Assembly: GCF_000963965.1 (NCBI RefSeq)
Contig: NZ_BAMX01000024.1
Span: 124,001-188,000 of the forward strand
Direction of reading: 5' to 3'
Source: Acetobacter orientalis
Lineage (GTDB): Bacteria; Pseudomonadota; Alphaproteobacteria; Acetobacterales; Acetobacteraceae
Length of the DNA stretch: 64,000 bases
The position numbers and the translations under genes were made by a program. The notes under the pieces were generated by a model, which was not told the origin of the DNA, made no database searches, and saw only the letters and a list, made by a program, of their open reading frames with translations. Below, one piece after another: positions 17,416-26,674 of the stretch. How positions within the stretch are numbered: the first letter of the stretch is position 1; every line of letters begins with the position of its first letter.

Positions 17416-18655
17416 AACCGGTTCTGGTTCTACGCAGGAAAACCCTGCTCCTGCTCTGCCCCTGCCTGACATTGCTAGTCTAGGGGTTGGTAACGCGCTG
17501 CGTATGCGGCGCGAAGAGCTTGGCTGGGCTTTGCCGCAGGTTGCTGCGTGGCTTCGTATTCGCGAATCCTACCTTGAGGCGTTTGAGCAGGAGCGGGGAG
17601 ATGTTTTTCCCGCGGAGGCGTACGCGCTTGGGTTTTTGCGTACTTACGCGCAAGCATTAGGGTTTGACCCCGCTTTGGTTGTGGCCCGCTATAAGCAAGA
17701 GGGCAAAGCGCCTGTCCGTAAACCTGAGCTAACGTTTCCGGCCCCACCGCCAGACAGGCGTATTCCACCCGCCCTTACGGTCTCTTTGGGGGTGGCGGTT
17801 ATTGTTGGGGCGTATGTAGGCTGGTACCATTTTGTTGGGCATGCTCCACCGGTGCCTGAGCATGTGCCCCCTGTGGCTGAAATTATACCGGGCGAAAAAA
17901 CGGCTAATGCGCCGTCTCCTCAAGTTGCCTCTTTGCTGCCTGCGCCGGGTGCATCGCCCGCGCCGCCGCCTAGGCCAGTTGAACCGCCACAAGGGGCACC
18001 CCCGGCTAGTATGCCTGCTCCTGCGCAGGCAGGGTTAGACACTAACCCGCCTACACCGGGCAGCATACCGGTTGCAAGCACGACTGCGCCCAATAGCATG
18101 CAGGATGATGCACAGCTTATGCTTAAGGCTGATGCCTCAAGCTGGGTGCAGGTTAAGGATACAACTGGCAAGGTGGTTTATGACCACATTATGCAAGCTG
18201 GTGATGTATGGGCTGTGCCAAAAGAAAACGGCCCATACACGCTAACCGTTGGTAATGCCGGTGGTGTTTTGGTAACATTGGGCACGGTTACTACGCCGCA
18301 TTTGGGCCGTAATGGCGCGGTACGGCGTAAAATTATGCTTACGCCAGAAGCAGTCAAAGACGGCTCTTTGGCTGGAGCACCTAGTGTTGGCGCAGGAGAT
18401 GCCGCGCAGGCCATTACAGCGCCACCAGCGCCTCTTAATGGGCAAGCTCAACCTGTGGCCAGTCAGCCAAGCGGCCAGCAGAGTGCTGCCCCTGTGGCAT
18501 CTGTGCCGGATATGGGCGTAAGTGATACTAGTACTGGGGTGCCGCAAGCAGTGCGCCCTCAGTTGCATGGGCAGCATAAAGCCGTCTCTCCACCGCCTGA
18601 AGTGAGTGCGGACGATTTAAATGCCCGCCAGTTGCAGGGGATAAACCAGCATTGA
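17408..18655 (+). CDS. RodZ-like membrane protein: helix-turn-helix plus C-terminal DUF4115
   Basis: 415 residues from ATG 17408. An Xre-like helix-turn-helix (about 26-92: GNALRMRREELGWALPQVAA, YAQALGFDP) is followed by one transmembrane span (about 120-143). A long Pro/Ala-rich periplasmic linker leads to a C-terminal beta domain (MLKADASSWVQVKD, GDVWAVPKENGPYTLTVGNAG). This is the architecture of RodZ, which links MreB to the cell-wall elongation machinery. The tail after about residue 330 is again low-complexity. Overlaps the upstream oxidoreductase by 8 bases (ATGGCTGA). RodZ-ispG order is common in proteobacteria, which supports the call. Confidence 0.85.
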   Translation: MAETGSGSTQENPAPALPLPDIASLGVGNALRMRREELGWALPQVAAWLRIRESYLEAFEQERGDVFPAEAYALGFLRTYAQALGFDPALVVARYKQEGKAPVRKPELTFPAPPPDRRIPPALTVSLGVAVIVGAYVGWYHFVGHAPPVPEHVPPVAEIIPGEKTANAPSPQVASLLPAPGASPAPPPRPVEPPQGAPPASMPAPAQAGLDTNPPTPGSIPVASTTAPNSMQDDAQLMLKADASSWVQVKDTTGKVVYDHIMQAGDVWAVPKENGPYTLTVGNAGGVLVTLGTVTTPHLGRNGAVRRKIMLTPEAVKDGSLAGAPSVGAGDAAQAITAPPAPLNGQAQPVASQPSGQQSAAPVASVPDMGVSDTSTGVPQAVRPQLHGQHKAVSPPPEVSADDLNARQLQGINQH

Positions 18656-18788
18656 ATGCCTCCTGTGTGCGCTTTCATGTAGCCAACACGGATTGATTTT
18701 GGCAGGAAGGCAACAAACGTAATGGGTGGCTGCACAGGCGCGGTGCAGTTTGCTCGACTAACTGTCGTCTCGACAAAAGGATTGTAAG

Positions 18789-19949
18789 ATGAGTGGCTAC
18801 CGGCCTTACCAGCACATCGAGCGTCGGAAATCGCGGAAGATTCATGTCGGCAAGGTAGCCGTAGGCGGTGATGCGCCAATTTCCGTGCAGACCATGACCA
18901 ACACTTTAACCAGCGATGCACAGGCAACAATCGAACAGATTCGCCGCGCAGAACTGGCTGGGGTTGATATTGTACGCGTGTCCTGCCCGGACGAAGAAAG
19001 CACGGCTGCACTGAAAGAAATTGTGCAGGAAGTGAATGTGCCTATCGTGGCAGATATCCATTTCCATTATAAGCGCGCTATTGAGGCCGCTAAAGCTGGT
19101 GCAGCCTGCCTGCGTATTAACCCCGGCAATATTGGTAGTGCAGAGCGTGTAAAAGAGGTGGTGAATGCCGCCAAAGACTATGGCTGCTCTATCCGTATTG
19201 GTGTGAATGCTGGCTCTCTTGAAAAGCACCTACTTGAAAAATACGGCGAGCCTAACCCAGAAGCACTGGTGGAAAGCGCGCTTGAACACGCTAAAATTCT
19301 GGAAGACCATGATTTCCGTGAATTTAAGATCAGCGTAAAAGCCTCAGACGTGTTTATGGCTGTGGCCGCTTACCAGCAATTGGCTGATGCCTGCGATTAC
19401 CCGCTGCATATTGGCATTACCGAAGCTGGCAGTAAGCGTGCTGGTACGGTTAAGTCTTCTATTGGTTTGGGCAACCTGCTGTGGGCTGGCGTGGGTGATA
19501 CCATGCGTGTTTCTCTTTCTGCTGCACCGGAAGAAGAAGTGCTGGTGGGCTGGGATATTCTTAAATCTCTCGGTTTGCGCCACCGTGGTGTTAAAATTAT
19601 TTCCTGCCCGTCTTGCGCGCGCCAGGGCTTTAACGTGGTTGAAACAGTGCAGACGTTGGAAGACCGTCTGGCGCACATTAAAACCCCGCTTACGCTTTCC
19701 ATTATTGGCTGTGTCGTGAATGGCCCCGGTGAAGCTCTGATGACTGATCTGGGTGTTACTGGCGGCGGGTCTGGTCGCCATATGGTGTATTCAGCTGGTA
19801 AGCAGGACCATACCGTGCCGGGTGCAGACATGATTGAGCATGTGGTTGAACTGGTTGAAGCCCGCGTTGCTGCCATTCAGGAGCAGGAAGCCAAAGAAAA
19901 GGCTGAGGGCAAAGTAGAAGAACTACCTGAAATGTCTTCTGCTAAATAA
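18789..19949 (+). CDS. ispG: 4-hydroxy-3-methylbut-2-enyl diphosphate synthase (flavodoxin), IspG
   Basis: 386 residues. IspG reduces MEcPP to HMBPP in the MEP isoprenoid pathway using a [4Fe-4S] cluster. The TIM-barrel start is [19 protein letters not shown], with [10 protein letters not shown] and LRINPGNIG. The C-terminal cluster ligands are CPSCAR and the later [10 protein letters not shown], with a conserved Glu. The extension after about residue 365 is Glu/Lys-rich and not conserved. It follows the RodZ-like gene after 133 bases and AAAAGGA lies just before the start. Confidence 0.97.
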   Translation: MSGYRPYQHIERRKSRKIHVGKVAVGGDAPISVQTMTNTLTSDAQATIEQIRRAELAGVDIVRVSCPDEESTAALKEIVQEVNVPIVADIHFHYKRAIEAAKAGAACLRINPGNIGSAERVKEVVNAAKDYGCSIRIGVNAGSLEKHLLEKYGEPNPEALVESALEHAKILEDHDFREFKISVKASDVFMAVAAYQQLADACDYPLHIGITEAGSKRAGTVKSSIGLGNLLWAGVGDTMRVSLSAAPEEEVLVGWDILKSLGLRHRGVKIISCPSCARQGFNVVETVQTLEDRLAHIKTPLTLSIIGCVVNGPGEALMTDLGVTGGGSGRHMVYSAGKQDHTVPGADMIEHVVELVEARVAAIQEQEAKEKAEGKVEELPEMSSAK

Positions 19950-20016
19950 GACGGCGGCATTGGCGCTGCTCCGTATAGTGAGGCAGTGCTTAGTGCAAGA
20001 ATGATGATACAAATGC

Positions 20017-20046
20017 CATGCCCGCCAGATAATGATGGCGGGCATG
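20017..20046 (+). terminator. Perfect hairpin between ispG and hisS
   Basis: CATGCCCGCCA (20017-20027) pairs exactly with TGGCGGGCATG (20036-20046), an 11-base stem with an 8-base loop. The following ATGTTTAATT is only weakly T-rich, so termination may be partial. It sits 22 bases before the hisS start codon. Confidence 0.6.
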
Positions 20047-20068
20047 ATGTTTAATTGGGAAAAAATCT

Positions 20069-21337
20069 GTGAGTACCATTCAGCCCGTTAGAGGCACGCA
20101 CGACCTTATTGGTGAAGATCAACGGCGCTATGCCCATGTGGTATCGACCGCGCGGCACCATGCGGGCCTTTACGGGTTTGAAGAATGGGCGACCCCAATT
20201 TTTGAAGATACACGCGTTTTCTCCCGCTCTTTGGGAGATACGTCTGATGTGGTTTCGAAAGAAATGTATTCTTTCAGTGACCGCGATGGTGAAAGCCTGA
20301 CCTTGCGGCCAGAGGGTACAGCGGCTATTTGCCGGGCTTTGGTCACTAATGGCCTAACACAATCTTTGCCGCAAAAGGTGTTTTATGCCGGGCCTATGTT
20401 CCGGTATGAGCGCCCGCAAAAAGGGCGCTACCGCCAGTTTCACCAAATTGGTGCAGAACTGCTCGGCGCTGCCGAACCCTTGGCTGATGTAGAAGCTATA
20501 GCGTTAGGCTACCAGATTTTAACCGCCCTTGGCGTGGCGGATGATGTAACCCTTGAGTTGAACACACTCGGGGATACAGCCAGCCGTGAAGCATGGCGGG
20601 CGGCACTTGTCTCTTACTTTTCGGGTTATAAAGATAAGCTGTCTGAGGATAGTCTGATCCGGCTTGAAAAGAACCCTTTGCGTATTTTAGATAGCAAAGA
20701 CGCAAACGACCGTGCTTTGGTGGCAAATGCCCCCATGATGGAAGAGCACCTAACCCCAGATGCCAAAGCGTTCTGGCTTGATTTACGCCAGACGCTAGAT
20801 GGGTTTGGAATTGCGTACCAGATTAACACCAGCATTGTGCGTGGGTTAGATTATTACAACCATACCACGTTTGAGTTTGTAACCCGTAAACTTGGCTCTC
20901 AGGGTACGGTTATGGCGGGTGGTCGGTATGACGGGTTGGTCCAGCAGATGGGCGGGCCTGAAGTGCCCTCTATAGGTTGGGCTGCGGGCGTTGAGCGTTT
21001 GTCTATGCTGCTTGAAGCAGCGCCTGCTGTTCCGCAATCTGTTGTTATTGTGCCGGTTGGTGCCCCAGATAACGCGGCCGTATTCAAAATTCTACAAAGT
21101 TTGCGCCAGCAGGGCGTGCGTGTGGAAATTGGATATAAAGGGTCTTTGCGCAAGCGCATGGAGCGGGCGGGTAAGCAGAATGCAAGCCATGTGCTGTTCT
21201 TAGGTGAAGATGAACTGGCCCGTGGGGCGTTTAGAGTAAAAACGATGGCCAGCGGACAGGAGCAGGAAGTTTCGCATGATCGCCTGCTGTCTGATGCAAA
21301 GGCTGTATTTGCTGCTAGCGGAGACACTTCTCTATGA
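20069..21337 (+). CDS. hisS: Histidine--tRNA ligase
   Basis: 422 residues, class II synthetase. Seen are the N-terminal [15 protein letters not shown], motif 2 [19 protein letters not shown], the histidine-specific [12 protein letters not shown], motif 3 [13 protein letters not shown]...[11 protein letters not shown], and a C-terminal anticodon-binding domain (from about 330). The GTG at 20069 is the first possible start after the ispG hairpin and precedes the conserved STIQPVRGT; the ribosome site is weak. It overlaps prfA by 4 bases (ATGA), so the two are coupled. Confidence 0.96.
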   Translation: MSTIQPVRGTHDLIGEDQRRYAHVVSTARHHAGLYGFEEWATPIFEDTRVFSRSLGDTSDVVSKEMYSFSDRDGESLTLRPEGTAAICRALVTNGLTQSLPQKVFYAGPMFRYERPQKGRYRQFHQIGAELLGAAEPLADVEAIALGYQILTALGVADDVTLELNTLGDTASREAWRAALVSYFSGYKDKLSEDSLIRLEKNPLRILDSKDANDRALVANAPMMEEHLTPDAKAFWLDLRQTLDGFGIAYQINTSIVRGLDYYNHTTFEFVTRKLGSQGTVMAGGRYDGLVQQMGGPEVPSIGWAAGVERLSMLLEAAPAVPQSVVIVPVGAPDNAAVFKILQSLRQQGVRVEIGYKGSLRKRMERAGKQNASHVLFLGEDELARGAFRVKTMASGQEQEVSHDRLLSDAKAVFAASGDTSL

Positions 21338-22392
21338 CGCTTGATGAGCGGCTAGACCGAATTGTTAGCCGATCACTTGAACTAGAAGCTTTGCTGGCAA
21401 GCGGGATAAGCGGTGAGGCCTTTACGCAGGCATCTCGGGAATATGCCGAGATTGAGCCTGTTGTTGCGCATATTAACGCCCTGCGACATGCTGAGCAGGA
21501 GGCCGCACAGGCTGAATTGCTACTTGCTGACCCTGAAATGAAAGAGTTGGCTGAGGGAGAACTTGCCGATATTCGGGAGCGTTTGCCCGAACTCTCTCAA
21601 AATGTGCGCTTGGCTATGCTCCCGCGTGATGCGGCAGATGAGCGTAGTGCTATTTTGGAAATACGCCCCGCAGCGGGGGGGGATGAGGCAGCTCTTTTTG
21701 CAGCAGAATTGTTTGACCTTTACCGCCGTTATGCAGACCTGCGCGGGTGGCGTTTTTCCATTATGGATTACAGCGATAGCGAACTTGGTGGCTTGCGTGA
21801 AGGTATTGCCGAAATAACCGGTAAGGGCGTTTTTGCGCGCTTAAAATATGAATCGGGTGTGCACCGCGTGCAGCGTGTGCCTGCCACTGAAAGCCAAGGT
21901 CGTATTCATACCTCAACCGTGACAGTAGCTGTATTGCCCGAAGCGGAAGAGGTTGATGTTACGATTGATGAAACTGATCTGCGTATAGACGTATACCGTG
22001 CATCGGGCGCGGGTGGGCAGCACGTTAATAAAACGGAAAGTGCGGTGCGTATTACCCACATGCCCTCGGGCATTGTGGTGGCCATGCAGGAAGAAAAAAG
22101 CCAGCATAAGAACCGCGCCAAAGCGATGAAAATTTTGCGTGCACGTTTGTATGAGCAAGAGCGTGCACAGGCTCATGCCAGCCGAGCCGCAGACCGTAAA
22201 TCTCAGGTTGGAACGGGTGACCGCTCAGAGCGCATTCGCACCTATAATTTTCCGCAAGGGCGCGTAACAGACCACCGTGTGAACCTGACACTTTATAAGC
22301 TTGATAAAGTGATGTTGGGTGATATTGATGAGTTCGTGGACGCTCTAACGCAAGAAGAACAGGCTGCACTCTTGGCGGCAGAAGGGTTTTAA
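21334..22392 (+). CDS. prfA: Peptide chain release factor 1
   Basis: 352 residues. RF1 recognises UAA and UAG. The stop-codon tripeptide Pro-Ala-Thr is in [18 protein letters not shown], which separates it from RF2 (SPF). The catalytic GGQ is in [15 protein letters not shown]. The C-terminal [12 protein letters not shown]-like region and [14 protein letters not shown] are present. hisS-prfA-prmC is functionally sensible since PrmC methylates the GGQ glutamine; here prmC lies 0.55 kb downstream, separated by one opposite-strand gene. Confidence 0.97.
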   Translation: MTLDERLDRIVSRSLELEALLASGISGEAFTQASREYAEIEPVVAHINALRHAEQEAAQAELLLADPEMKELAEGELADIRERLPELSQNVRLAMLPRDAADERSAILEIRPAAGGDEAALFAAELFDLYRRYADLRGWRFSIMDYSDSELGGLREGIAEITGKGVFARLKYESGVHRVQRVPATESQGRIHTSTVTVAVLPEAEEVDVTIDETDLRIDVYRASGAGGQHVNKTESAVRITHMPSGIVVAMQEEKSQHKNRAKAMKILRARLYEQERAQAHASRAADRKSQVGTGDRSERIRTYNFPQGRVTDHRVNLTLYKLDKVMLGDIDEFVDALTQEEQAALLAAEGF

Positions 22393-22433
22393 GGCCGTAT
22401 TGCGTGCAGCTTGTTTTGTTGCCTGTTAGGCGT

Positions 22434-22910
22434 TTAACTTACAGGCATAGAGCAGACATTGGAGTGGGTGGGGTAATGCTCTGCTACGCTGGGGGCTTCG
22501 GGGTCGAGTAGAAAAAACTCTGTAAAATTGTTTGACCCCAAAGCGTACAGGCGGCGGTTGTCTGGGTTATGCAAAAGGCCGTCGTTGCTCACCTCATGCG
22601 TTTCTACCCGGCCTTCTGGGGTGCGGATCGTGATTTCGCCGCATAGGGTATAAGTGTGGTCTATACGGCCTACGGGCGTGGTTATTTTTATGGTTTTCTC
22701 TCGAGTTTTATCATCGAGCTTAAAAATGGCAGCGAGTTTTCCGTCAATATAGACGCGAGATACCTCAGAAATTTCTGTCTCGGCTTTAGCGTCTGTAACG
22801 CTAAAGGTGCCTGCAAAAGCTACGTGCGTATAGACTGTAGCCAATAATAGGGCAGAAAAGGCCGCTAGGAGTGTTGGGCGGCAGGATTTATGACACACTG
22901 CGCGGAACAT
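22434..22910 (-). CDS. Secreted protein of unknown function
   Basis: 158 residues. I do not recognise a family. The first ~33 residues (basic start, LLAAFSALLLATVYTHVAFA) form a Sec signal peptide. The mature protein is small and acidic-neutral, rich in beta-strand-like stretches (SRVYIDGKLAAIFKLDD, KTIKITTPVGR), with a Cys at CGEITIRTPEGR and another near the C-terminus that could pair. It sits on the opposite strand between prfA and prmC. The start codon faces prmC and lacks a clear ribosome site. Confidence 0.65.
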   Translation of the reverse strand: MFRAVCHKSCRPTLLAAFSALLLATVYTHVAFAGTFSVTDAKAETEISEVSRVYIDGKLAAIFKLDDKTREKTIKITTPVGRIDHTYTLCGEITIRTPEGRVETHEVSNDGLLHNPDNRRLYALGSNNFTEFFLLDPEAPSVAEHYPTHSNVCSMPVS

Positions 22911-22946
22911 GAACGCGACACCATTTTGCAAAGACAAGGTAAGGCT

Positions 22947-23834
22947 GTGAGTAGAGCAGAAATTCAGGCAGGGTTCCAGCCGTTTGGGGTGCTTCTTTCA
23001 CAAGGGGCGCGCCAATTGTCTGAGGCCGGTATTGAAAACGCACGGCGTGAGAGCCGTCTGCTTATGGCGCATGCCTTAGAGAAAAGTCTTGAGCAGTTGC
23101 TTACGCTCTCTCCGCATGAGTTGGTGCCTGCGGAAGAATTTTTGGCTGTGCTTGCACGAAGAGTGCGGCGTGAGCCTATGGCCTTTATTACAGGCACCCA
23201 AGGGTTCTGGACACTAGATTTGGCGGTTTCTCCAGCAACGCTGATACCACGTGCCGATAGTGAGACAGTTATTTCTTGCCTGTTAGAGTATAAGTCCAAC
23301 CATGAAGCCGCACTTGCTATGTTGGATTTGGGTACGGGCAGCGGCTGTTTATTGCTTGCCGCTTTGAGTGAGTACCCGAACGCGTGGGGGGTAGGGGTTG
23401 ATATAAACCCGCAAGCGGCCAGTTTAGCACGCCGTAATGCTATACAGTGTGGTATGGTAGGCCGGGCAAGTCTTGTAGCCGGGCGATGGGATACGGCTTT
23501 GCAAGGTCAGCGTTTTGACGTGGTATTGAGCAACCCCCCCTATATTCCTACCGCTGACTTGGCGGGTTTAATGCCTGAAGTACAAACCTATGAGCCTGTT
23601 GCTGCCCTAGATGGAGGCGATGATGGTATGGAGGCTTATAGAGTGCTCTGTAACCGGCTGCCGCATATTTTGGCGCCACAAGGGATTGCTATTTTTGAGA
23701 TTGGGATAGGCCAGCAGCATGACCTGCAACGCGTAGCAGAAGCCGCAGGTGTTGATGTGCTGGAGGTGCGTGCAGACCTAGGTGGCATTGCACGCGCTGT
23801 TGTTTTGCGCACCAGGGCTGAAGAGGGTGCATAA
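22947..23834 (+). CDS. prmC: Peptide chain release factor N5-glutamine methyltransferase PrmC
   Basis: About 295 residues. PrmC (HemK) methylates the GGQ glutamine of RF1/RF2. The N-terminal helical domain (SEAGIENARRESRLLMAHAL) and PMAFITGTQGFWTLDL precede the SAM site MLDLGTGSGCLLLAAL. The substrate-glutamine motif NPPYIPTADL follows. GTG 22947 with AAGG about 10 bases upstream gives the usual N-terminus; an ATG at 22890 is possible but would overlap the start of the divergent secreted gene. Its target gene prfA is just upstream. Confidence 0.93.
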   Translation: MSRAEIQAGFQPFGVLLSQGARQLSEAGIENARRESRLLMAHALEKSLEQLLTLSPHELVPAEEFLAVLARRVRREPMAFITGTQGFWTLDLAVSPATLIPRADSETVISCLLEYKSNHEAALAMLDLGTGSGCLLLAALSEYPNAWGVGVDINPQAASLARRNAIQCGMVGRASLVAGRWDTALQGQRFDVVLSNPPYIPTADLAGLMPEVQTYEPVAALDGGDDGMEAYRVLCNRLPHILAPQGIAIFEIGIGQQHDLQRVAEAAGVDVLEVRADLGGIARAVVLRTRAEEGA

Positions 23835-23849
23835 AAAACAAGTTGGCTT

Positions 23850-23912
23850 TGCCTGTATGGCTTGCTATAAGCAAGGCAGCTTATTTCTAATGCAATGTAA
23901 TCTGTATTGCAT
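23850..23912 (+). repeat. Pair of short inverted repeats after prmC
   Basis: CTTGC-tataa-GCAAG (23861-23875), flanked by complementary TGCCT/AGGCA, forms one hairpin. ATGCAAT (23890-23896) and ATTGCAT (23906-23912) form a second with a 9-base spacer. There is no strong T-run. They could end the prmC transcript or be an operator in front of the DUF4167 gene. Confidence 0.4.
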
Positions 23913-24075
23913 GGAGCAAAGCCTTTAGGGTCTTTTGGCTTAGCAGTGTTTTTCCTGCTTCAAAAGGGCCCGTCCAGACAGACAATTCGGCTTTCAATCA
24001 GGAAACATGTCTCATTCAAAACAGAGCAGTTTCTTCATGCGGAATGCCATGAACGTGAAAGTGCTGCGATAGCTC

Positions 24076-24531
24076 ATGAATGTAAAACGGATGCGAACCC
24101 GCAATCATCGGTCCACTGGTGGAAATGGCGGTTCTTCCCGGCATTTGAATGGTCAGATCCCGATGAACCGCAACCATGTGTTTGATAGCCATGGCCCAGA
24201 TGTTCGTGTGCGGGGCACTGCTCAGCAGCTTTTTGAAAAATATCTGCAGCATGGGCGCGATGCAACAAGTGCTGGCGACCGGGTAGCGGCAGAAGCTTAT
24301 TTCCAGCATGCTGAGCATTATTTCCGCATTATGAATGCTATGGCCCAAGCAGCCCAGCAAGGGCAGCAGGAGCGGGCAGAGCGGCAGCAGGCAGTGCGCC
24401 AGCAGCGCATGGCCGCCGTTGGGCACGATGAAGACGGCGAGCACGGAGCAGCGCAGCCCGATATGCAGCCTGTACGGGGTGAGGAGCCTCAGCCAGACAT
24501 ACAGCCCCAACCTGAACTTTCAGAGGGTTGA
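24076..24531 (+). CDS. DUF4167 family protein
   Basis: 151 residues, highly charged. The N-terminal half matches DUF4167: basic KRMRTRNHR start, NRNHVFDSHGPDVRVRGTAQ, LFEKYLQHGRDATSAGDRVA and EAYFQHAEHYFRIM. The C-terminal third is low-complexity Gln/Glu/Arg. The basic N-terminus suggests nucleic-acid binding, but the role is unknown. It lies downstream of prmC, a frequent arrangement in Alphaproteobacteria, and is followed by a strong terminator. No clear ribosome site is seen before ATG 24076. Confidence 0.88.
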   Translation: MNVKRMRTRNHRSTGGNGGSSRHLNGQIPMNRNHVFDSHGPDVRVRGTAQQLFEKYLQHGRDATSAGDRVAAEAYFQHAEHYFRIMNAMAQAAQQGQQERAERQQAVRQQRMAAVGHDEDGEHGAAQPDMQPVRGEEPQPDIQPQPELSEG

Positions 24532-24537
24532 GACGAC

Positions 24538-24565
24538 AATGCGGCTTTCGAGCCGCATTTTTTTT
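24538..24565 (+). terminator. Rho-independent terminator after the DUF4167 gene
   Basis: AATGCGGCT (24538-24546) pairs with AGCCGCATT (24551-24559) around a TTCG tetraloop and runs into eight T. It begins 7 bases after the DUF4167 stop. Confidence 0.93.
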
Positions 24566-25055
24566 GCCTGCGCTTATTTGTAAGTACGCACGTTCTGTGC
24601 GGCTTTGAATGTTGAGAATTTATTCTTAGGATTTGCTTCAAAACTCAGAACAGAGTGTTGGCTATTCGTGCCTCAAAGAGGCAGTTTGGCGGGCGCGGTA
24701 CGGCTTTGGTGGGGTAAATGGGCAATATTTGAGCAGGTATAGGTAGCCCGGACTGGTGGGGTTGTCATGCAAGGGGTGAAAACCACAGCGGCAAAATGAC
24801 TGGCCGAGGCTGGCTGCTGAAAGTGTGCAATTGTGGCTGTCACTGGGCACACAAGCTCTGTTATGGCGAGCCGTTATGTGCGGAAGCGCGCCAGACAACA
24901 TGCGTCACAATTGCCGCTGGAAAGGTGACCTGTCGCTGTGGAAAAGAGGCGATTGCCAAACCACAGAAAACTGAGCGCCAAATGCACTTAAATTAGAATC
25001 TATTTTAAGAAAGGAAAAAACCGAACTTTCTTAATGATTTGAACCACTAAGAAGA
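24566..25055. other. 490-base intergenic region with no confident gene
   Basis: Between the DUF4167 terminator and tRNA-Met I see no recognisable gene or known structured RNA. The only coding candidate is the small cysteine-rich frame listed separately (24796-24996). The last ~60 bases before the tRNA 3' end are A/T-rich. Confidence 0.5.
24796..24996 (+). CDS. Candidate small cysteine-rich ORF, uncertain
   Basis: 66 codons encoding eight cysteines. They fall in clusters VCNCGCHW, a pair of LC dipeptides, TTC and VTCRCGKEA, with histidine nearby, which resembles metal-binding small proteins in spacing though I recognise no family. No well-placed ribosome site precedes the ATG and there is no known partner, so it may be a chance frame. 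If expressed, metal binding would be the first idea. Confidence 0.25.
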   Translation: MTGRGWLLKVCNCGCHWAHKLCYGEPLCAEARQTTCVTIAAGKVTCRCGKEAIAKPQKTERQMHLN

Positions 25056-25130
25056 TGGTAGCGGCGGAAGGATTTGAACCTCCGACCAAGGGATTATGAT
25101 TCCCCTGCTCTACCACTGAGCTACGCCGCC
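25056..25130 (-). tRNA. tRNA-Met (anticodon CAT)
   Basis: Read on the minus strand: acceptor GGCGGCG pairs with CGCCGCT (G-U at position 1-72), A73 and encoded CCA. The D-arm is GCTC...GAGC and the anticodon arm is GGGGA, loop ATCATAA, TCCCT, giving anticodon CAT. The T-arm is GGAGGTTCAAATCC. The paired first base argues against the initiator. An Ile2 (lysidine) tRNA shares the CAT anticodon, but this acceptor sequence fits elongator Met better. Confidence 0.9.
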
Positions 25131-25239
25131 ATCGTTCGGTGAGGCTGATCTACCCCCGAGAAGGGGGTGCCGTCAACCCGGTATCGCTATTTTTTATAAC
25201 AAAATTTGCGACTGCGTACTTTTGTTGCAAAACAAGCCC

Positions 25240-25698
25240 TTATTGGCCCAGATTGCCGCCCCCAAAAATGTAATTGCTCACCTGTTGCTCTAGGCTTGAA
25301 GGTTCGAGGGTGTGGGTCATGAGGGTATTAGGGGCCACATAGGTTTTTGATTGGCCCGGCTCGACCATAAGAGCATTGTCAGATGAAAGGGTGCTGCTGC
25401 CTATGGTCAGCACGCTGTCATCTGGCAGTTTAAGATCTGAATTTACAGAAAAGCGTACTATGGCCATTTGGCTGTTGGGGTCGAGTGTAATGGCGTTTAC
25501 GCGACCAATGGTAACGCCAGCCATATTAACATCTGCCCCACGAGCAAGCCCATTGGCTGAGACAAAGCGGGCCGAAAGCGGGTAATTGGCTTGCCCTGGT
25601 GCAATTTGGGTAGAGTGGGCATAAAGGCCAAAGGCCAGCGTGCCAGCTAAAACTGCACCGCTAAAAACAATTGCACCCATACGGCCTTTTGCGCTCAT
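25240..25698 (-). CDS. MlaD-family (MCE domain) lipid transport protein
   Basis: 152 residues. One N-terminal membrane anchor (about 8-27, IVFSGAVLAGTLAFGLY) is followed by a single MCE domain: YPLSARFVSANGLARGADVNMAGVTIG, split here over two strands, then RVNAITLDPNSQMAIVRFSV and DDSVLTIGSSTLSSDNALMVEPG. MlaD is the hexameric periplasmic ring of the phospholipid transporter that keeps outer-membrane asymmetry. No mlaE, mlaF or mlaC is adjacent, so here it stands alone. It is divergent from uppP with 127 bases between. Confidence 0.85.
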   Translation of the reverse strand: MSAKGRMGAIVFSGAVLAGTLAFGLYAHSTQIAPGQANYPLSARFVSANGLARGADVNMAGVTIGRVNAITLDPNSQMAIVRFSVNSDLKLPDDSVLTIGSSTLSSDNALMVEPGQSKTYVAPNTLMTHTLEPSSLEQQVSNYIFGGGNLGQ

Positions 25699-25825
25699 TC
25701 TCAGTTGTGCTCCTTAAATACGTTTGGCCTGCTCTTTAACAGGTTAGGTGGGATGAATGCTTGCAGCACGCGGGCAGTTGGTGCAAGGACAAGATTGGTA
25801 AAGCCAAGTCTTGGGTTGTAGCGTA

Positions 25826-26674
25826 ATGTCTTTTGTTCAGGCCATCATCATAGCAATTTTGCAGGGAGCCACAGAGCTTTTTCCTGTCAGTAGCCTTGGG
25901 CATGCAGTTATTTTGCCTGCCTTGCTGCATTGGTCTTACGACCTGCATGATGTGTCGTTCCTGCCATTTTTGGTTATGCTGCACTTGGGTACCTCGGTGG
26001 CGTTACTCATTTTTTTCTGGAAAGACTGGGTAGCTTTGTTTCAGGGTGCTGCTGGCGGAATGGGCAGGCGCCTTCAAATGGAAAGCCTGCATATTCTGTT
26101 TCTTCTGGTTATAGCAACGATACCCGCAGTTATTATCGGTGCTTTATTTGAGCATATGCTGCGTAGCTTTTTTGGCTCGGCGGCATCGGCTGCAATTTTT
26201 CTGTTTTTAAATGGGCTTATGCTTTTGCTGGCTGAAAAGCTGCGGGGTATGAGCGGCCGCTATGGCGTAAGAACCGTTGCCGATATGACAATGGTTGATG
26301 CGCTGATTATTGGCTGTTGCCAGTGTATTGCGTTTTTTCCCGGTTTTTCGCGTTCTGGAGCGACTATTTGTGGTGGGTTGTTGCGCGGTTTGCAGCATGA
26401 CACCGCAGCGCGTTTTTCGTTTTTAATGGCAGAACCCGTTATTTTGGCCGCTACCGTGCGGGAAGCCTTTAAAATGCGAGGTATGCCACTAGAGGCCGGG
26501 CAAATAAAAATAGCTGTTGTTGCCGCCATTGTGTCGGGCGTTGTTGCGCTGGGTAGTACAGCATTTTTGATGCGTTATTTCAGAAATCATGACAGGTGGG
26601 CGCTATCGCCTTTTGCCTATTACTGTATGGCGCTTGGCGCTGTGGCAACCGCTGTTTTTCACTTTGCAGCATAA
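25826..26674 (+). CDS. uppP: Undecaprenyl-diphosphatase UppP (BacA)
   Basis: 282 residues, very hydrophobic with about eight spans. It dephosphorylates undecaprenyl diphosphate at the outer face of the inner membrane, recycling the lipid carrier for peptidoglycan and other polymers. Both active-site signatures are visible: GATELFPVSSLGHAV near the N-terminus and FFPGFSRSGATI at about residue 170. ATG 25826 begins the usual MSFVQAII start; a TTG 15 bases earlier is in frame. Convergent or divergent envelope genes surround it. Confidence 0.95.
   Translation: MSFVQAIIIAILQGATELFPVSSLGHAVILPALLHWSYDLHDVSFLPFLVMLHLGTSVALLIFFWKDWVALFQGAAGGMGRRLQMESLHILFLLVIATIPAVIIGALFEHMLRSFFGSAASAAIFLFLNGLMLLLAEKLRGMSGRYGVRTVADMTMVDALIIGCCQCIAFFPGFSRSGATICGGLLRGLQHDTAARFSFLMAEPVILAATVREAFKMRGMPLEAGQIKIAVVAAIVSGVVALGSTAFLMRYFRNHDRWALSPFAYYCMALGAVATAVFHFAA

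Noticed and set aside
24566-25055. Known structured RNA (RNase P, tmRNA, 6S) in the gap before tRNA-Met
   Set aside because: I looked for their conserved core sequences and did not find them.
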